Notes: generated by a model not told the origin, from the sequence alone. A stretch of DNA of 64,000 bases from Polyangiaceae bacterium (GCA_016715885.1 JADJXL010000002.1:372001-436000); one strand, 5' to 3'; positions 19,476 to 29,133 are shown, numbered from the stretch's first letter. Numbers and translations: made by a program.

Positions 19476-20927
19476 ATGACGCGGCATATGCTCTGGATTG
19501 ATGGCGAGTGGCGAGTGGGTACCCGCACGCATACGATCAAGTCTCCCTACGGGGGACGGATCATTGCCGTCGCCGAAGAGGCCGATGATCCTCTGATGGA
19601 TCGGGCGATCGCTGCGGCCAAAGCGGCGCAAGTGAGTTTTCGCCGCAGCAGTCGTCATCTTCGCAGCCGCCTCTTGGCGGCCATCTCGCAAAAAATTGCC
19701 GAGCGCCGTAATGCGTTTGTCCTTTCGATCGTCGATGAAGCGGGTAAACCCTCACGACTAGCGGATCTGGAAGTAACGCGGGCCATTCATACTTTCACGA
19801 CGGGCGCCGAAGAAGCCAAACGTTACGGCGGTGAATGGATTCCCATCGACGTGGAAGCCTCCGGACGCGCGTACGATGCAGCGCAGAGCTTTTTCGTTCC
19901 GCGCGGTCCCGTGCTTGCCATCACGCCATTCAATTTTCCACTCAATCTCGTTGCGCACAAAGTCGCTCCAGCGCTCGCCGTTGGGGCGCCCGTCATCGTC
20001 AAGTCCGCGCCACAAACGCCAGGACCGGCACGCTTGCTCGCCGAAGTATTCGAATCCGCAGCAAAAGAAGTCTCTGATTCACGCGAATCGATTCCTTTGG
20101 CAGCGCTCCAAACGCTCACGGCGCCGAATGAAGTCACTGCGCGTGCCGTCAAGGATCTGCGCATTGCCGTGTTGACATTCACGGGCAGCGCGACCGTGGG
20201 TTGGTCACTCCAAGCGGCCGCTCGCGGGAAACGAGTGGCGCTGGAATTGGGCGGCAACGCGGCCGTCATCGTCCATTCCGACGCGGACCTTGCGCGCGCC
20301 GCCGCTCGCGTGGCATTCGGCGCATTTGCTTACGCAGGGCAAATATGCATTTCGGTACAAAATGTATGGGTCGAAGAAAGCGTCGAGTCTGCATTTCGCA
20401 CCTTGCTCGCCAGCGAGATTTCGCGGCTCGTCGTTGGAGATCCCCGCGACGAGGCCGTCATCGTCGGACCTCTCATCGACGGTCGCGCGGCCGATCGCGT
20501 CGCATCATGGATCGACGATGCGCAAAAAGGGGGTGCGGAAGTCGTCATTCCCGGTCGTCGTGAAGGCAATCTCATCGCGCCCACGGTCCTTTCTCGCCCG
20601 CCTGAATCGTCCAATATCGTACGCGAAGAAGTGTTTGGCCCGGTGCTCAATCTTTTCAGTTACCGGGATATCGGAGGTGCCATCGCCGCCGTCAATCGTT
20701 CTCGTTATGGCCTCCAGGCCGGCGTTTTTACGGACAGCATTCGAGTTTCTCGGCAAGTCATCGAGGATCTGGATGTCGGTGGCATTTTGATCAACGAAAT
20801 CCCGACGTATCGCGCCGATCATGCGCCCTACGGCGGTGTCAAAGACTCGGGACTCGGTCGCGAGGGGCTGCGTTATGCGATGGAAGAGTACAGTGAACGA
20901 AAAACGGTGATTTCCTTTCGCGGCTAA
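19476..20927 (+). CDS. NAD(P)-dependent aldehyde dehydrogenase
   Basis: 483 residues from ATG 19476, with GGGAGG five bases upstream; the frame is open further left but without coding character. It oxidises an aldehyde to a carboxylate in the cytosol. Seen: 'AITPFNFPLNLVAHKVAPALAVG' region (residues ~150), 'FTGSATVGW' (cofactor loop), catalytic Glu257 in 'ELGGN' and catalytic Cys291 in 'AGQICIS', and the closing 'YGGVKDSGLGREG'. Substrate cannot be told; the NADP-GAPDH / lactaldehyde / sulfo- or phosphonoacetaldehyde branches are possible. Confidence 0.92.
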   Translation: MTRHMLWIDGEWRVGTRTHTIKSPYGGRIIAVAEEADDPLMDRAIAAAKAAQVSFRRSSRHLRSRLLAAISQKIAERRNAFVLSIVDEAGKPSRLADLEVTRAIHTFTTGAEEAKRYGGEWIPIDVEASGRAYDAAQSFFVPRGPVLAITPFNFPLNLVAHKVAPALAVGAPVIVKSAPQTPGPARLLAEVFESAAKEVSDSRESIPLAALQTLTAPNEVTARAVKDLRIAVLTFTGSATVGWSLQAAARGKRVALELGGNAAVIVHSDADLARAAARVAFGAFAYAGQICISVQNVWVEESVESAFRTLLASEISRLVVGDPRDEAVIVGPLIDGRAADRVASWIDDAQKGGAEVVIPGRREGNLIAPTVLSRPPESSNIVREEVFGPVLNLFSYRDIGGAIAAVNRSRYGLQAGVFTDSIRVSRQVIEDLDVGGILINEIPTYRADHAPYGGVKDSGLGREGLRYAMEEYSERKTVISFRG

Positions 20928-20978
20928 ATGCTTTGACGTAACGTACGCATCCTCATTGCATACCGTCCGGAGACGCGA

Positions 20979-21767
20979 GTGTCGCCCCGCATCGAGCCCA
21001 CAATTCGTTCTGCTCCTATCGACACGACGGCCGAGATCGAGACGCCCGAGCATGTTTGTTTTCACGTTCCCATTGCGGGCCCAACGGCGCGCGCGGTCGC
21101 GTACCTGCTCGACGCGCTCATTCGCGCTGGCATTCTTTTGGTGCTTGCCGTGACGGCGTCCATCGGAGGTCTTGCCATTGGCGATGCGGTTTCTGGCGTT
21201 TCGACGGGCGTCATTCTGGTCGTTCTTTTCGTCCTCGAATGGTGTTATTACACGTTTTGGGAAATCGCCTGGAATGGTTCGACGCCGGGCAAACGCGCGC
21301 TCGATTTGCGCGTCGTATCCGTTCACGGCCATCCATTGCGCGTCGGCGACAGCTTTCTGCGAAACCTCCTTCGAGCTGCCGATTTCCTCCCGTGGGGTTA
21401 TGCGCTCGGCCTGCTTTCGATGGCGCGTGACACGCGATTTCGTCGCCTCGGGGATCTCGTCGCGGGCACCATGGTCGTCGTCGAAGAGCGTCGAACCGTG
21501 GCTTCCACCATTCGTATCGAACCGCCGCCGACCGCAAAAGAACTTGCAAACCTGCCGCAGCGATTGCCGCTCTCGGGCGAGGAGCTCGATGCACTCGAGC
21601 ATTTCTTGCGGCGCAAGGACAAGATTGGCGCCGCGCGTGAGGACGAGCTTGCGGGCATGGTCGCCCCGGTATTTGCTCGCCGGATGGGGTTGCGCGTCAA
21701 TGATGCGAGTCGCTTTTTGACGTTGCTTTACGCCCGTGCACGTGGGGCGTCACGGAGGCCCACGTGA
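20979..21767 (+). CDS. RDD-family membrane protein
   Basis: 262 residues, GTG start after GGAGA. The RDD domain has 'RAVAYLLDALIRAGILLVL' (Arg-Asp signature), a second helix 'VILVVLFVLEWCYYTFWEI' and the characteristic 'NGSTPGKRALDLRVV', ending with 'RFRRLGDLVAGTMVVVEER'. The C-terminal ~80 residues are cytosolic and Arg/Glu-rich. First gene of the MoxR cluster; its stop overlaps the next start by four bases. RDD proteins commonly occur in such clusters and are proposed to act in transport or envelope stress. Confidence 0.85.
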   Translation: MSPRIEPTIRSAPIDTTAEIETPEHVCFHVPIAGPTARAVAYLLDALIRAGILLVLAVTASIGGLAIGDAVSGVSTGVILVVLFVLEWCYYTFWEIAWNGSTPGKRALDLRVVSVHGHPLRVGDSFLRNLLRAADFLPWGYALGLLSMARDTRFRRLGDLVAGTMVVVEERRTVASTIRIEPPPTAKELANLPQRLPLSGEELDALEHFLRRKDKIGAAREDELAGMVAPVFARRMGLRVNDASRFLTLLYARARGASRRPT

Positions 21768-22732
21768 AAAGCCAAGACGAAATCGTCGCCGCTCGTTGCG
21801 CCGATTGGCGCGAGCTCGAAGGAATCCTTTCGCGAGGCGTATCATTTGGCGAGCTCGACGGGCCGACCATTTCTCGTGCAGCGTCGCTTTACCGAGCATT
21901 GTCGAATGACCTCATTCTTTGCCGAGCCCGCGCCACACCCGACCTCGTCGCGTATCTCGATAGCCTCGCGAGCCGCGCACATAGTGCCCTGTACGGAGCG
22001 GAGCCATTCCGCGCGCCTGCGCTTTTGTCACTGCTCACACGCGATTTTCCGGTGGCTTTCCGCCAAAATATATGGTTTTTCGCCGCAGCATCGGCCCTAT
22101 TTCTCATTCCGTGTGCAATCGGTGTATTCGCCGCGCTCTTCGTTCCCCACGCTGCATCCGAAATCCTCCCTCGCAGCACGCTCGATCAAATGGCCGACAT
22201 GTATTCCGGCGGCTTCGACGCAGGCCGGAACGAAGGCGTCGATGCTTCGATGGCCGGGTTTTATGTGTACAATAACGTTGGTATTGCTTTTCGCTGTTTT
22301 GCAACGGGGATTTTGTTTGGACTCGGCAGCGTTTTCTTTTTGATTTACAATGGTTTGCACATCGGTGTCGTGGCCGGATGGGTCACGGCGAGCGGCTTTG
22401 GCCACAACATCGGCACGTTCATGTGCGGGCATGGTCCCTTCGAGCTCACGGCCATTGTGATTGCCGGTGCGGCGGGTTTGCGAATGGGGCATTCTCTCGT
22501 CGTCACGAACGGGCGCACGCGCATTGGGTCGTTACGACATGCCGCCCCTGATCTCGTGCGTCTCATCGCTGGCGCAGCCTTCATGCTGCTCATTGCAGCG
22601 GGCGTCGAAGGATTTTGGTCGCCATCGGCAGCTCCTGCGCCCGTGAAGTGGGCTGCGTCTGTCGTGTTTTCGCTTCTCGTCACGGCGTATCTTGCATTCG
22701 CTGGTCGACGTGCTTTCCGGAGGCGCGCATGA
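21764..22732 (+). CDS. SpoIIM-like (DUF95) integral membrane protein
   Basis: 322 residues, GTG start in a GTGA overlap. A soluble helical N-terminus (~95 residues) is followed by about five membrane spans: 'FFAAASALFLIPCAIGVFAAL', 'GIAFRCFATGILFGLGSVFF', 'GVVAGWVTASG', the 'FELTAIVIAGAAGLRMG' motif and 'RLIAGAAFMLLIAAG'. 'FYVYNNVGIAFRCFA' and 'HGPFELTAI' are hallmarks of the stage II sporulation protein M family. Outside endospore formers this family sits with MoxR/DUF58 genes, as here. Confidence 0.88.
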   Translation: MKSQDEIVAARCADWRELEGILSRGVSFGELDGPTISRAASLYRALSNDLILCRARATPDLVAYLDSLASRAHSALYGAEPFRAPALLSLLTRDFPVAFRQNIWFFAAASALFLIPCAIGVFAALFVPHAASEILPRSTLDQMADMYSGGFDAGRNEGVDASMAGFYVYNNVGIAFRCFATGILFGLGSVFFLIYNGLHIGVVAGWVTASGFGHNIGTFMCGHGPFELTAIVIAGAAGLRMGHSLVVTNGRTRIGSLRHAAPDLVRLIAGAAFMLLIAAGVEGFWSPSAAPAPVKWAASVVFSLLVTAYLAFAGRRAFRRRA

Positions 22733-23529
22733 ATCTCGGTGATTCTGCGGTCGTGCTCCGGCCTCGTAGCATTTCAGAAGTTGCGGATCTTGCGTTTCGC
22801 CTCTGTTTTTCGCTCGCATTCGGCCTGTACGCCCGGTTGTCGCTTTTTACGCTGCTGCCTGCCTACGCCCTCTGTTTGTCGCTCCATTACGTATGGGACT
22901 TTTCCTGGGCGCAAGTGTGGCTCGTTGCGATTCTCGTCGAGCCGTTCGTCGAGGCTGTGTACAGCATTGCGATAAGTCAGCTCATGTTTTCCCCGACGCT
23001 CGGTCCACGGCCCGTATTTGCATTGATGCGGAAACGACTTGGGGCGCTATTATGGTCGCTCGTCATTCGTTTCGTCGGTGGCATCATCGGCCTCATCACT
23101 TTGTTGATCTTGCTTCCATTCGTCGCCGTGCGTCTCTTGCTCCTCGATGAAGCGTGTTTGCTCGAAGGACTTTCGGGCAATCGTGCGTACGAGCGCAGTC
23201 ATCGATTGGTTGAAAATCGAGGCGCTGGGTCGGCGTTTCTCGTGCTCATCCTTCTCGGTGCCATTCGTGTGGGCAGCGTCATCATTGCAGAATTTTTGTG
23301 TGACGGTATCATCAAGGATCTCCTTCAGCTTGGTCGTCCATTCGGATGGTTGTTCCAAGACGGCGGATCACCTGCGTCGCTCGCCGGGTTTTTCCTGGCC
23401 GTGCCTCTTGTGGCAACGGTGAGGTTTCTATATTATATCGATACGCGCACGCGTGCTGACGGGTGGGACATTCAGCTTCGTTTTCACGCCATTCGTGCTC
23501 GCGCCGAAGGAGAAAGGAAGGCGGCATGA
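22729..23529 (+). CDS. multi-pass membrane protein of the MoxR cluster
   Basis: 266 residues from ATG 22729 (ATGA overlap). Four to six hydrophobic segments, including 'LYARLSLFTLLPAYALCL', 'WLVAILVEPFVEAVYSI', 'IGLITLLILLPFVAVRLLLL' and 'SAFLVLILLGAIRVGSVII'. 'LLLDEACLLEGLSGNRAYERSHRLV' is reminiscent of DUF4013-like or 'glycerophosphoryl diester phosphodiesterase membrane' families that accompany such clusters, but I cannot name it. Ends in an Arg/Lys-rich cytosolic tail; its stop overlaps the next start. Confidence 0.7.
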   Translation: MNLGDSAVVLRPRSISEVADLAFRLCFSLAFGLYARLSLFTLLPAYALCLSLHYVWDFSWAQVWLVAILVEPFVEAVYSIAISQLMFSPTLGPRPVFALMRKRLGALLWSLVIRFVGGIIGLITLLILLPFVAVRLLLLDEACLLEGLSGNRAYERSHRLVENRGAGSAFLVLILLGAIRVGSVIIAEFLCDGIIKDLLQLGRPFGWLFQDGGSPASLAGFFLAVPLVATVRFLYYIDTRTRADGWDIQLRFHAIRARAEGERKAA

Positions 23530-25772
23530 TCCGAGTTCTCCTGCTGCTTTCGGCGTTCCGTGCGACTCCTGCGGATGCGGAGGACGTGCAAACCACGGCA
23601 GACGTGCTTGCGGAGTCGCGTTATCGCTTTTGTCACGAAGAAGATTATCCGCTCATCGAAAGTGAACGAGATTTTTGCGCATTCGCCACGGATGAAGCGA
23701 GCATCTGTCCGGCTTTTGCCAAAGCGTGTCAAAAGCTGCCCACCGAAATCGAAAGCCAAGGTGGGACGCCCATTGAAACAAAGCTCGAACGCGGCGCACG
23801 TGCTCCCACGGGGCGCAGATCCGGCAGTGATGACCGTATTAGCGTTCGCAAAGTCAAAGGCGGTGGAGATGGCCAAGGCGACGACAAGAGCTCGACGCCC
23901 GGCAAGTCGGACAAACCGACTTCAGATTCGAACAAAGCCGGTAACGACGACAATGCATCCAAAATGTCGCCCGGGGAAACGCCGAAGCCGGACGCCGCCG
24001 ACAAACCGTCACCTCCTCCGCCGCCTCCCAAGCCCGACCCCGAAGTTTCTGCGGCTGCGAGCGGGTTTGCGCGCATTTTGTTCTTCGTGCTGCTTGCCGG
24101 ATTCGTCGCATTCATCGTGCGTATGATCGTCAAGAACGTTCTCGACGATTCCGATGCGCCACCCGATGATGTTCTTCCGGACGAACCCGCGCCCACCGCG
24201 CAAACGAATGCCAATCAGGCTGCTCGGGGCATCATCGAAACCGACGTGAACCGGCTCTTGGCCCGCGCTCGCGCTGCGGCTCAGCGCGGAGCGTTTGCCC
24301 AAGCCATCGATGATCTTTATGCGGCCCTTTTGCGGCGGCTCGATGGGGATGGCATCATTCACATTCAACCTTCGCGCACCAATGGCGACTATCTGCGCGA
24401 CGTGCGTCGCGAGCGATCCGAAATCGCGCCCGACGTTCGCGCCATTTTGACCGATGTCGAAAGCGTGCACTTCGGAGCGAAGTCGCCCACGGCCGATCTG
24501 TTTTCACGCATTCATGATCGCGTCGTTCCGCTCGTCACCAAAGCGCTCGGTATCGTTTTCTTCATCGTTGCCGTGTCTGGGACCATTTCTTGCGGTCGCA
24601 TTGGGCTCGACGATGCCGATGATGTCGACGAATTTGGTATCACCGCTTTTCGGGGTGACAGCTCGCCTTCGGGCATTCACGCCATTGCAAGCTTGGTCGA
24701 GACGGTGGGCGTCGATATGCGCCAGCACATCCAACCGCTCGAAAAACTGCCCGATCCGGGCATTTCGACATTGGTGCTCCTGCCTGGATTCGACATTGAC
24801 GACATCGGCGAGCGGCGGCTGCGCGAATGGGTTACGTCTGGTGGGCATCTCGTTTTTGCCGGTGGGCAAGATTTTCCCGACTGGACGGGAGCATCGATTG
24901 AGTTGGACCATACGGGCCGTGACGCGGTTCGTCCTTCAATTCGTTATGTATCGGAGTTTGGTGAAATTGAAATCGAAGTGCCTCCAGGCGCGCTGTTGAA
25001 ATGCACCGAGAGCGAATTGTTCCTCACGCGAGACGACCTCTGTTATGCGGCGCATCGAGCGGTCGGGGACGGTCGCGTTTTCGTCTTTGCCGACGATCGG
25101 TGGTTCATGAACGTCGCGTTGCCATTCGCCGACAATGCCGCATTTGTCCTTTCCTTCTTCGGTGCCCTTCATCGCAACGTTCACGTTCTCGACGGCCAAA
25201 CCTCGCTCGGCGCGGACACGCCCATTGAATCCATCGCACGAGCAAACTTGTGGCCCATTCTATTGCAGCTTTTCCTGCTGCTTGGTTTGGCGTTCCTTTG
25301 GCAAGGACGCGCATTCGGGACGCTGCGTGATCCCACGGTCGAACGTAGGCGCGCATTCGTCGATCACATACGCGCGCTCGGGCTCGCATATGCGCGTGCG
25401 GGTGCGTCGAGGCACGTGCTCGGCTCCTACGCGCAATGGGCGATCGAACGCCTTCGCGAGCGCCTCCCGCGCGAAGGGCGAAGGGGTTTGTCCGGGCTCG
25501 CCGAAGCTTTGGCCACACGCATGGGCAAATCCACGGGCGAAGTGATGACGGTGCTCATCGACATCACGGACGCTCAAAAAGAAGCAGGCCCGGTGTCTCA
25601 ACGCTCCGCAGTAGCTCCCACCCGCGCACCGCGCAAAGACAAGAACCAAGTTGCCGCAGACTTTGCACTTTTCCGTGCGCTCGACCAATGGCTTGCTCTG
25701 ACATCGCGCGAGCGTCGCAATGCTTCCACGCGTTCATCCGATAAAAGTAAGAAAACGAAGCGATCATCATGA
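23526..25772 (+). CDS. fused DUF4129-DUF4350 membrane protein of the MoxR cluster
   Basis: 748 residues from ATG 23526 (ATGA overlap), with a short signal-like leader. Residues ~20-190: Cys-containing periplasmic part and a disordered Lys/Asp/Pro linker. A membrane span 'ILFFVLLAGFVAFIVRMI' (~197-215) precedes a DUF4129-like cytosolic segment ('AIDDLYAALLRRLDGDGIIHI'). A second hydrophobic stretch 'ALGIVFFIVAVSGTISC' looks like the N-terminus of a separate DUF4350 protein, followed by that domain ('STLVLLPGFDIDDIGERRLREW', 'FVFADDRWF') and a last span 'LLQLFLLLGLAFLW'. DUF4350 and DUF4129 are usually separate genes. Role unknown, envelope-related by context. Confidence 0.75.
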   Translation: MIRVLLLLSAFRATPADAEDVQTTADVLAESRYRFCHEEDYPLIESERDFCAFATDEASICPAFAKACQKLPTEIESQGGTPIETKLERGARAPTGRRSGSDDRISVRKVKGGGDGQGDDKSSTPGKSDKPTSDSNKAGNDDNASKMSPGETPKPDAADKPSPPPPPPKPDPEVSAAASGFARILFFVLLAGFVAFIVRMIVKNVLDDSDAPPDDVLPDEPAPTAQTNANQAARGIIETDVNRLLARARAAAQRGAFAQAIDDLYAALLRRLDGDGIIHIQPSRTNGDYLRDVRRERSEIAPDVRAILTDVESVHFGAKSPTADLFSRIHDRVVPLVTKALGIVFFIVAVSGTISCGRIGLDDADDVDEFGITAFRGDSSPSGIHAIASLVETVGVDMRQHIQPLEKLPDPGISTLVLLPGFDIDDIGERRLREWVTSGGHLVFAGGQDFPDWTGASIELDHTGRDAVRPSIRYVSEFGEIEIEVPPGALLKCTESELFLTRDDLCYAAHRAVGDGRVFVFADDRWFMNVALPFADNAAFVLSFFGALHRNVHVLDGQTSLGADTPIESIARANLWPILLQLFLLLGLAFLWQGRAFGTLRDPTVERRRAFVDHIRALGLAYARAGASRHVLGSYAQWAIERLRERLPREGRRGLSGLAEALATRMGKSTGEVMTVLIDITDAQKEAGPVSQRSAVAPTRAPRKDKNQVAADFALFRALDQWLALTSRERRNASTRSSDKSKKTKRSS

Positions 25773-26734
25773 ATCTCGAACAACTCCGCGACACCATTTC
25801 GAGTATCCGAAGCGAAGCCTCCAAAATTCTTCTGGGGCAGGACGACATCATCGACGGCACGCTCGTTGCCATTCTCGCTGGCGGCCACGTGCTCATCGAA
25901 GGCGTTCCGGGCCTCGGAAAAACCCTGCTCGTCCGCACGCTTGCGCATGTGTTCGGCGCGAGCTTCCGGCGCATTCAATTCACGCCGGACCTCATGCCGA
26001 GCGACGTGACGGGCGGGAACATGTTCAATCAAAAGGAGGATCGATTCGTTTTTCACGAGGGTCCCATTTTTACGCAATTGCTCCTCGCGGACGAAATCAA
26101 TCGTGCTCCCGCAAAGACGCAATCCGCGCTGCTCGAAGCCATGCAAGACCTCACCGTCACGACCGACGGGACCACGCGCTCGTTACCTCAGCCGTTTTTC
26201 GTCATTGCTACGCAAAACCCCGTCGAATCACAAGGTACGTATCCGCTCCCCGAGGCGCAGCTCGATAGGTTCCTGGTCAAACTTCACGTTCGGCATCCTG
26301 CGCCCCCCGTCGAAAAACAAATATTGCGCCACCACGTCGACGGTTTTCAAGCAGGCCGGCTCGACTTGGCGAACATTGCTCGTATTGCTTCGGCGGACGA
26401 TATCCTCGCCATGCGTTCGGCCATAACAAGCGTGCGCGTCGATGACGGAATACTCGATTACATCACGGAAATCGTGGGGCGAACGCGCGCTCATCGAGCC
26501 GTCTATCTCGGGGCGTCGCCGCGCGGATCCATTGGATTGCTCGCGGTCGCTCGTGCTCGCGCTGCCACGGAAGGTCGTTCGTTCGTCATTCCCGACGACG
26601 TCAAAATGTTTGCCCAGGCGGTGTTGCGCCATCGCCTCATATTGCATGCCGATGCGGAAATCGAAGGCACGACCGCCGATGATTGCGTGGAAGACATTTT
26701 GCGCGAAGCCAAAGTCCCCAAGACGGCGGCCTGA
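25769..26734 (+). CDS. MoxR-family AAA+ ATPase
   Basis: 321 residues, ATG overlapping the previous stop. Walker A 'GVPGLGKT' (45-52), then 'QFTPDLMPSDVTG', Walker B 'LLADEINRAP' (~108), the MoxR hallmark 'KTQSALLEAMQ', sensor 'FVIATQNPVE' and 'LPEAQLDRF'. The C-terminal helical lid has 'YLGASPRGSIGLL'. MoxR ATPases act as chaperones that load cofactors or assemble complexes together with vWA or DUF58 partners; the DUF58 gene follows immediately. Confidence 0.95.
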   Translation: MNLEQLRDTISSIRSEASKILLGQDDIIDGTLVAILAGGHVLIEGVPGLGKTLLVRTLAHVFGASFRRIQFTPDLMPSDVTGGNMFNQKEDRFVFHEGPIFTQLLLADEINRAPAKTQSALLEAMQDLTVTTDGTTRSLPQPFFVIATQNPVESQGTYPLPEAQLDRFLVKLHVRHPAPPVEKQILRHHVDGFQAGRLDLANIARIASADDILAMRSAITSVRVDDGILDYITEIVGRTRAHRAVYLGASPRGSIGLLAVARARAATEGRSFVIPDDVKMFAQAVLRHRLILHADAEIEGTTADDCVEDILREAKVPKTAA

Positions 26735-26742
26735 CGTTCATC

Positions 26743-28062
26743 ATGATTCCTTCGCGCGCCCTCGTCCTGCTTTTCGTCGGTCCTCTCGTCCTGTCGTTTT
26801 TGACGCTCGTGGACCGAACGCTGCTCGTTCCGATGTTCATCACGGATGGGGCCATTCTGCTCTTGGCGCTCGTCGATGCGCTCCTCGCGCGACGTCCCTT
26901 GGTGACGCTCGTACGGCGTGCCCCCAGCGTTCTATCGATTGGCCGGACGAACATCATCACGTACGATCTTCGTTCCTACGCGCGGCGAAAGCTTCGGGTG
27001 CGGCTCCAGGATGACCTTTTTCCCACGGCCGCGAGCGATGATTTGCCGCTCGAAGTGGACCTGACCGCGCGTGGATCGACGTCTAGCAAGGCGCGTGTCA
27101 TTCCGTCTCGTCGCGGGGCGCATGTCCTTGGTGATTGTTTTATTCGATATTCGTCGCCACTCGGACTTTGGATCCGGCAGCTTCGTATTTCCGTACCAAC
27201 GCCCGTCAAGGTATACCCGGATCTCGAAGCAGTGCGTGAATACGAGCTGCTCGCGCGGCAAGATCGCGATCCTGCGGGCGTGCGTAGCTCACGGCGGCGA
27301 GGTGGCGAGAGCGAATTCGAGAGGCTCCGTGAATATCGTCGGGAAGATGAATATCGCAGCGTCGATTGGAAAGCGACCGCGCGCCGAAAGAAGCTCATCG
27401 CGCGCGAATATCAGCTAGAAAGCGACCAAAGCATCGTCTTTTTGCTCGATACCGGACGTTTGATGACAGCGGAATTTGCGGGGTTGTCGCTATTTGATCA
27501 TTCACTCAATGCAACGCTCATGCTTTCGCACGTGGCGGGTCGCGCGGGCGACAAGGTAGGAATGATTGCGTTTGCCGAGGACGTGAAGGCGTATGCGCCG
27601 CTCACGGGTGGCGCGCGAGCGACGCAGAAAGTCGTGCAATCGGGTTACCACCTCGAGCCGACGTTTTCTCCGACAAACTATTCTGCGGCATTTGATGCGT
27701 TGTCCGTTCGAGTCAAGAAGCGGTGTCTCGTGGTGCTCTTTACGCAGGTCGTCGACGAGGTTGCATCCGGCGAGCTGGTGCGCGTGATGCGCGCGATGCT
27801 TCCTCGGCACTTGCCCGTATTGGTTTTGCTGCGAGACGTGGACGTGGATGCGCTGGCGCAGGGCAAGTCACCGGACACGGCGTTGATTGCGGGGACGAGT
27901 CCTTATGTGCGTGGAGCGGCGGCCGAGATGTTGTCATTCCGAGACAAACTCGTGCGATCGTTGGAGCGCCAAGGCGTGCTCGTGCTGGATGTGGCTCCGG
28001 CTGACTTGACGCCTTCGCTCATCAATCGATACTTGGAGATCAAAGCGAGGCATCTTCTTTGA
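26743..28062 (+). CDS. DUF58 domain protein
   Basis: 439 residues from ATG 26743, nine bases after the moxR stop. Two N-terminal membrane spans (residues ~5-40) are followed by a beta-sandwich-like region and the DUF58 signature 'EFERLREYRREDEYRSVDWKATARR' (beyond 20 residues, key residues Tyr, Asp-x-x-x-x-Val-Asp-Trp). The C-terminal part has a vWA-like fold: 'SIVFLLDTGRLM' in place of a MIDAS D-x-S-x-S, so metal binding may be lost. DUF58 proteins work with MoxR ATPases. Last gene of the cluster; it converges on the next gene with four bases between. Confidence 0.9.
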   Translation: MIPSRALVLLFVGPLVLSFLTLVDRTLLVPMFITDGAILLLALVDALLARRPLVTLVRRAPSVLSIGRTNIITYDLRSYARRKLRVRLQDDLFPTAASDDLPLEVDLTARGSTSSKARVIPSRRGAHVLGDCFIRYSSPLGLWIRQLRISVPTPVKVYPDLEAVREYELLARQDRDPAGVRSSRRRGGESEFERLREYRREDEYRSVDWKATARRKKLIAREYQLESDQSIVFLLDTGRLMTAEFAGLSLFDHSLNATLMLSHVAGRAGDKVGMIAFAEDVKAYAPLTGGARATQKVVQSGYHLEPTFSPTNYSAAFDALSVRVKKRCLVVLFTQVVDEVASGELVRVMRAMLPRHLPVLVLLRDVDVDALAQGKSPDTALIAGTSPYVRGAAAEMLSFRDKLVRSLERQGVLVLDVAPADLTPSLINRYLEIKARHLL

Positions 28063-28066
28063 GGTT

Positions 28067-29017
28067 TCACCCCCAGACGTCTGCTTCCGTATACGGACTT
28101 CCGGGCATCGTCCAGAAGCTTGCTGCGACGTAGCGTTCGCTCCGATCGATGCCCGCAATGCGCAAAAGGTCTTCATCGGTCAGCGTGATATTCGCGGCGG
28201 TGAGGTTTTGCCGCATTCGTTCCGGATTGACCGACTTTGGGATGACCGACGTATTCCGAGCGAGCGCCCATGCCAAGAGAACTTGTGCCGGGGTGATACC
28301 TTTTTCTTTTGCGATTTCCGTAATGATCGGGTCTTCGAGCAGCACGGGTGCATCGGCTTTTTTCAAGCCTGCGGGACGGTCCGGCGATCCGAGCGGCGAA
28401 TACGCCGTCACGTGCACGCCTTGCGCTACGCACGTTTCGACGAGATCGCGCTGCGGCAAATAGGGGTGCAATTCGATTTGATTTACTTCCGGTTTGATTT
28501 TTGCAGTTGCGCTCAGGTCGAGAAGTTTTCGTATGCCGAAGTTCGATACACCAATATGCCGGCACAATTTTTTCGCCACTGCATCCTCCATACCTTTCCA
28601 CGTGGCTGATAGCGGCGCTGCATCGGGCGACAACAAGTCTTGACCCGAACGCGGAAAGGTTACGCCTTTTTTCAGGGCGACGGGCCAGTGTACGAGATAC
28701 AAATCCAAGTAATCGAGGCGCAGATCCGAGAGCGTTTTCTGCAGGGCGGGAACGACGTCTTCCTGGGCGTGTTTGTCGTTCCACAACTTGGACGTGATCC
28801 AGAGCTCCTCGCGTTTTACCGTGCCGTCGGAAATACATTCCGCGAGCGCTCGGCCGACCTCGTGTTCGTTGCCGTAAATGGCGGCGCAATCGATATGTCG
28901 ATAACCCATTCGAATGGCTTCTTTTACGGCCGTATACACTTCACCGGGGGCAGATTTCCACGTGCCGAGCCCCAACATCGCCATGGTATCGCCATTCGAG
29001 AATCGATGTACCTTCAT
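28067..29017 (-). CDS. aldo/keto reductase (AKR) family oxidoreductase
   Basis: 316 residues from the ATG at 29015-29017. It is a NADPH-dependent reductase of carbonyls with the (alpha/beta)8 barrel. The catalytic tetrad is visible: Asp43 ('RHIDCAAIYGNE'), Tyr48, Lys77 ('TSKLW') and His110 ('LVHWP'). 'NQIELHPYLPQ' and 'VIPKSVNPERMRQN' (cofactor 2'-phosphate binding) place it among AKR3/AKR4-like and DkgA-like reductases. Frame extensions upstream cross a promoter region shared with the divergent parvulin gene. Confidence 0.93.
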   Translation of the reverse strand: MKVHRFSNGDTMAMLGLGTWKSAPGEVYTAVKEAIRMGYRHIDCAAIYGNEHEVGRALAECISDGTVKREELWITSKLWNDKHAQEDVVPALQKTLSDLRLDYLDLYLVHWPVALKKGVTFPRSGQDLLSPDAAPLSATWKGMEDAVAKKLCRHIGVSNFGIRKLLDLSATAKIKPEVNQIELHPYLPQRDLVETCVAQGVHVTAYSPLGSPDRPAGLKKADAPVLLEDPIITEIAKEKGITPAQVLLAWALARNTSVIPKSVNPERMRQNLTAANITLTDEDLLRIAGIDRSERYVAASFWTMPGSPYTEADVWG

Positions 29018-29133
29018 GAGCCGCTCCTGTGTCGTTTGCCTGGTGCTATAGTCCGATGCTCGCGTCAAGACAACGGCTTGTGGCGCCGTGTTTTTGCGTG
29101 ACACCCGTTCCCGCGCCCGTGTATCATGCGCGC

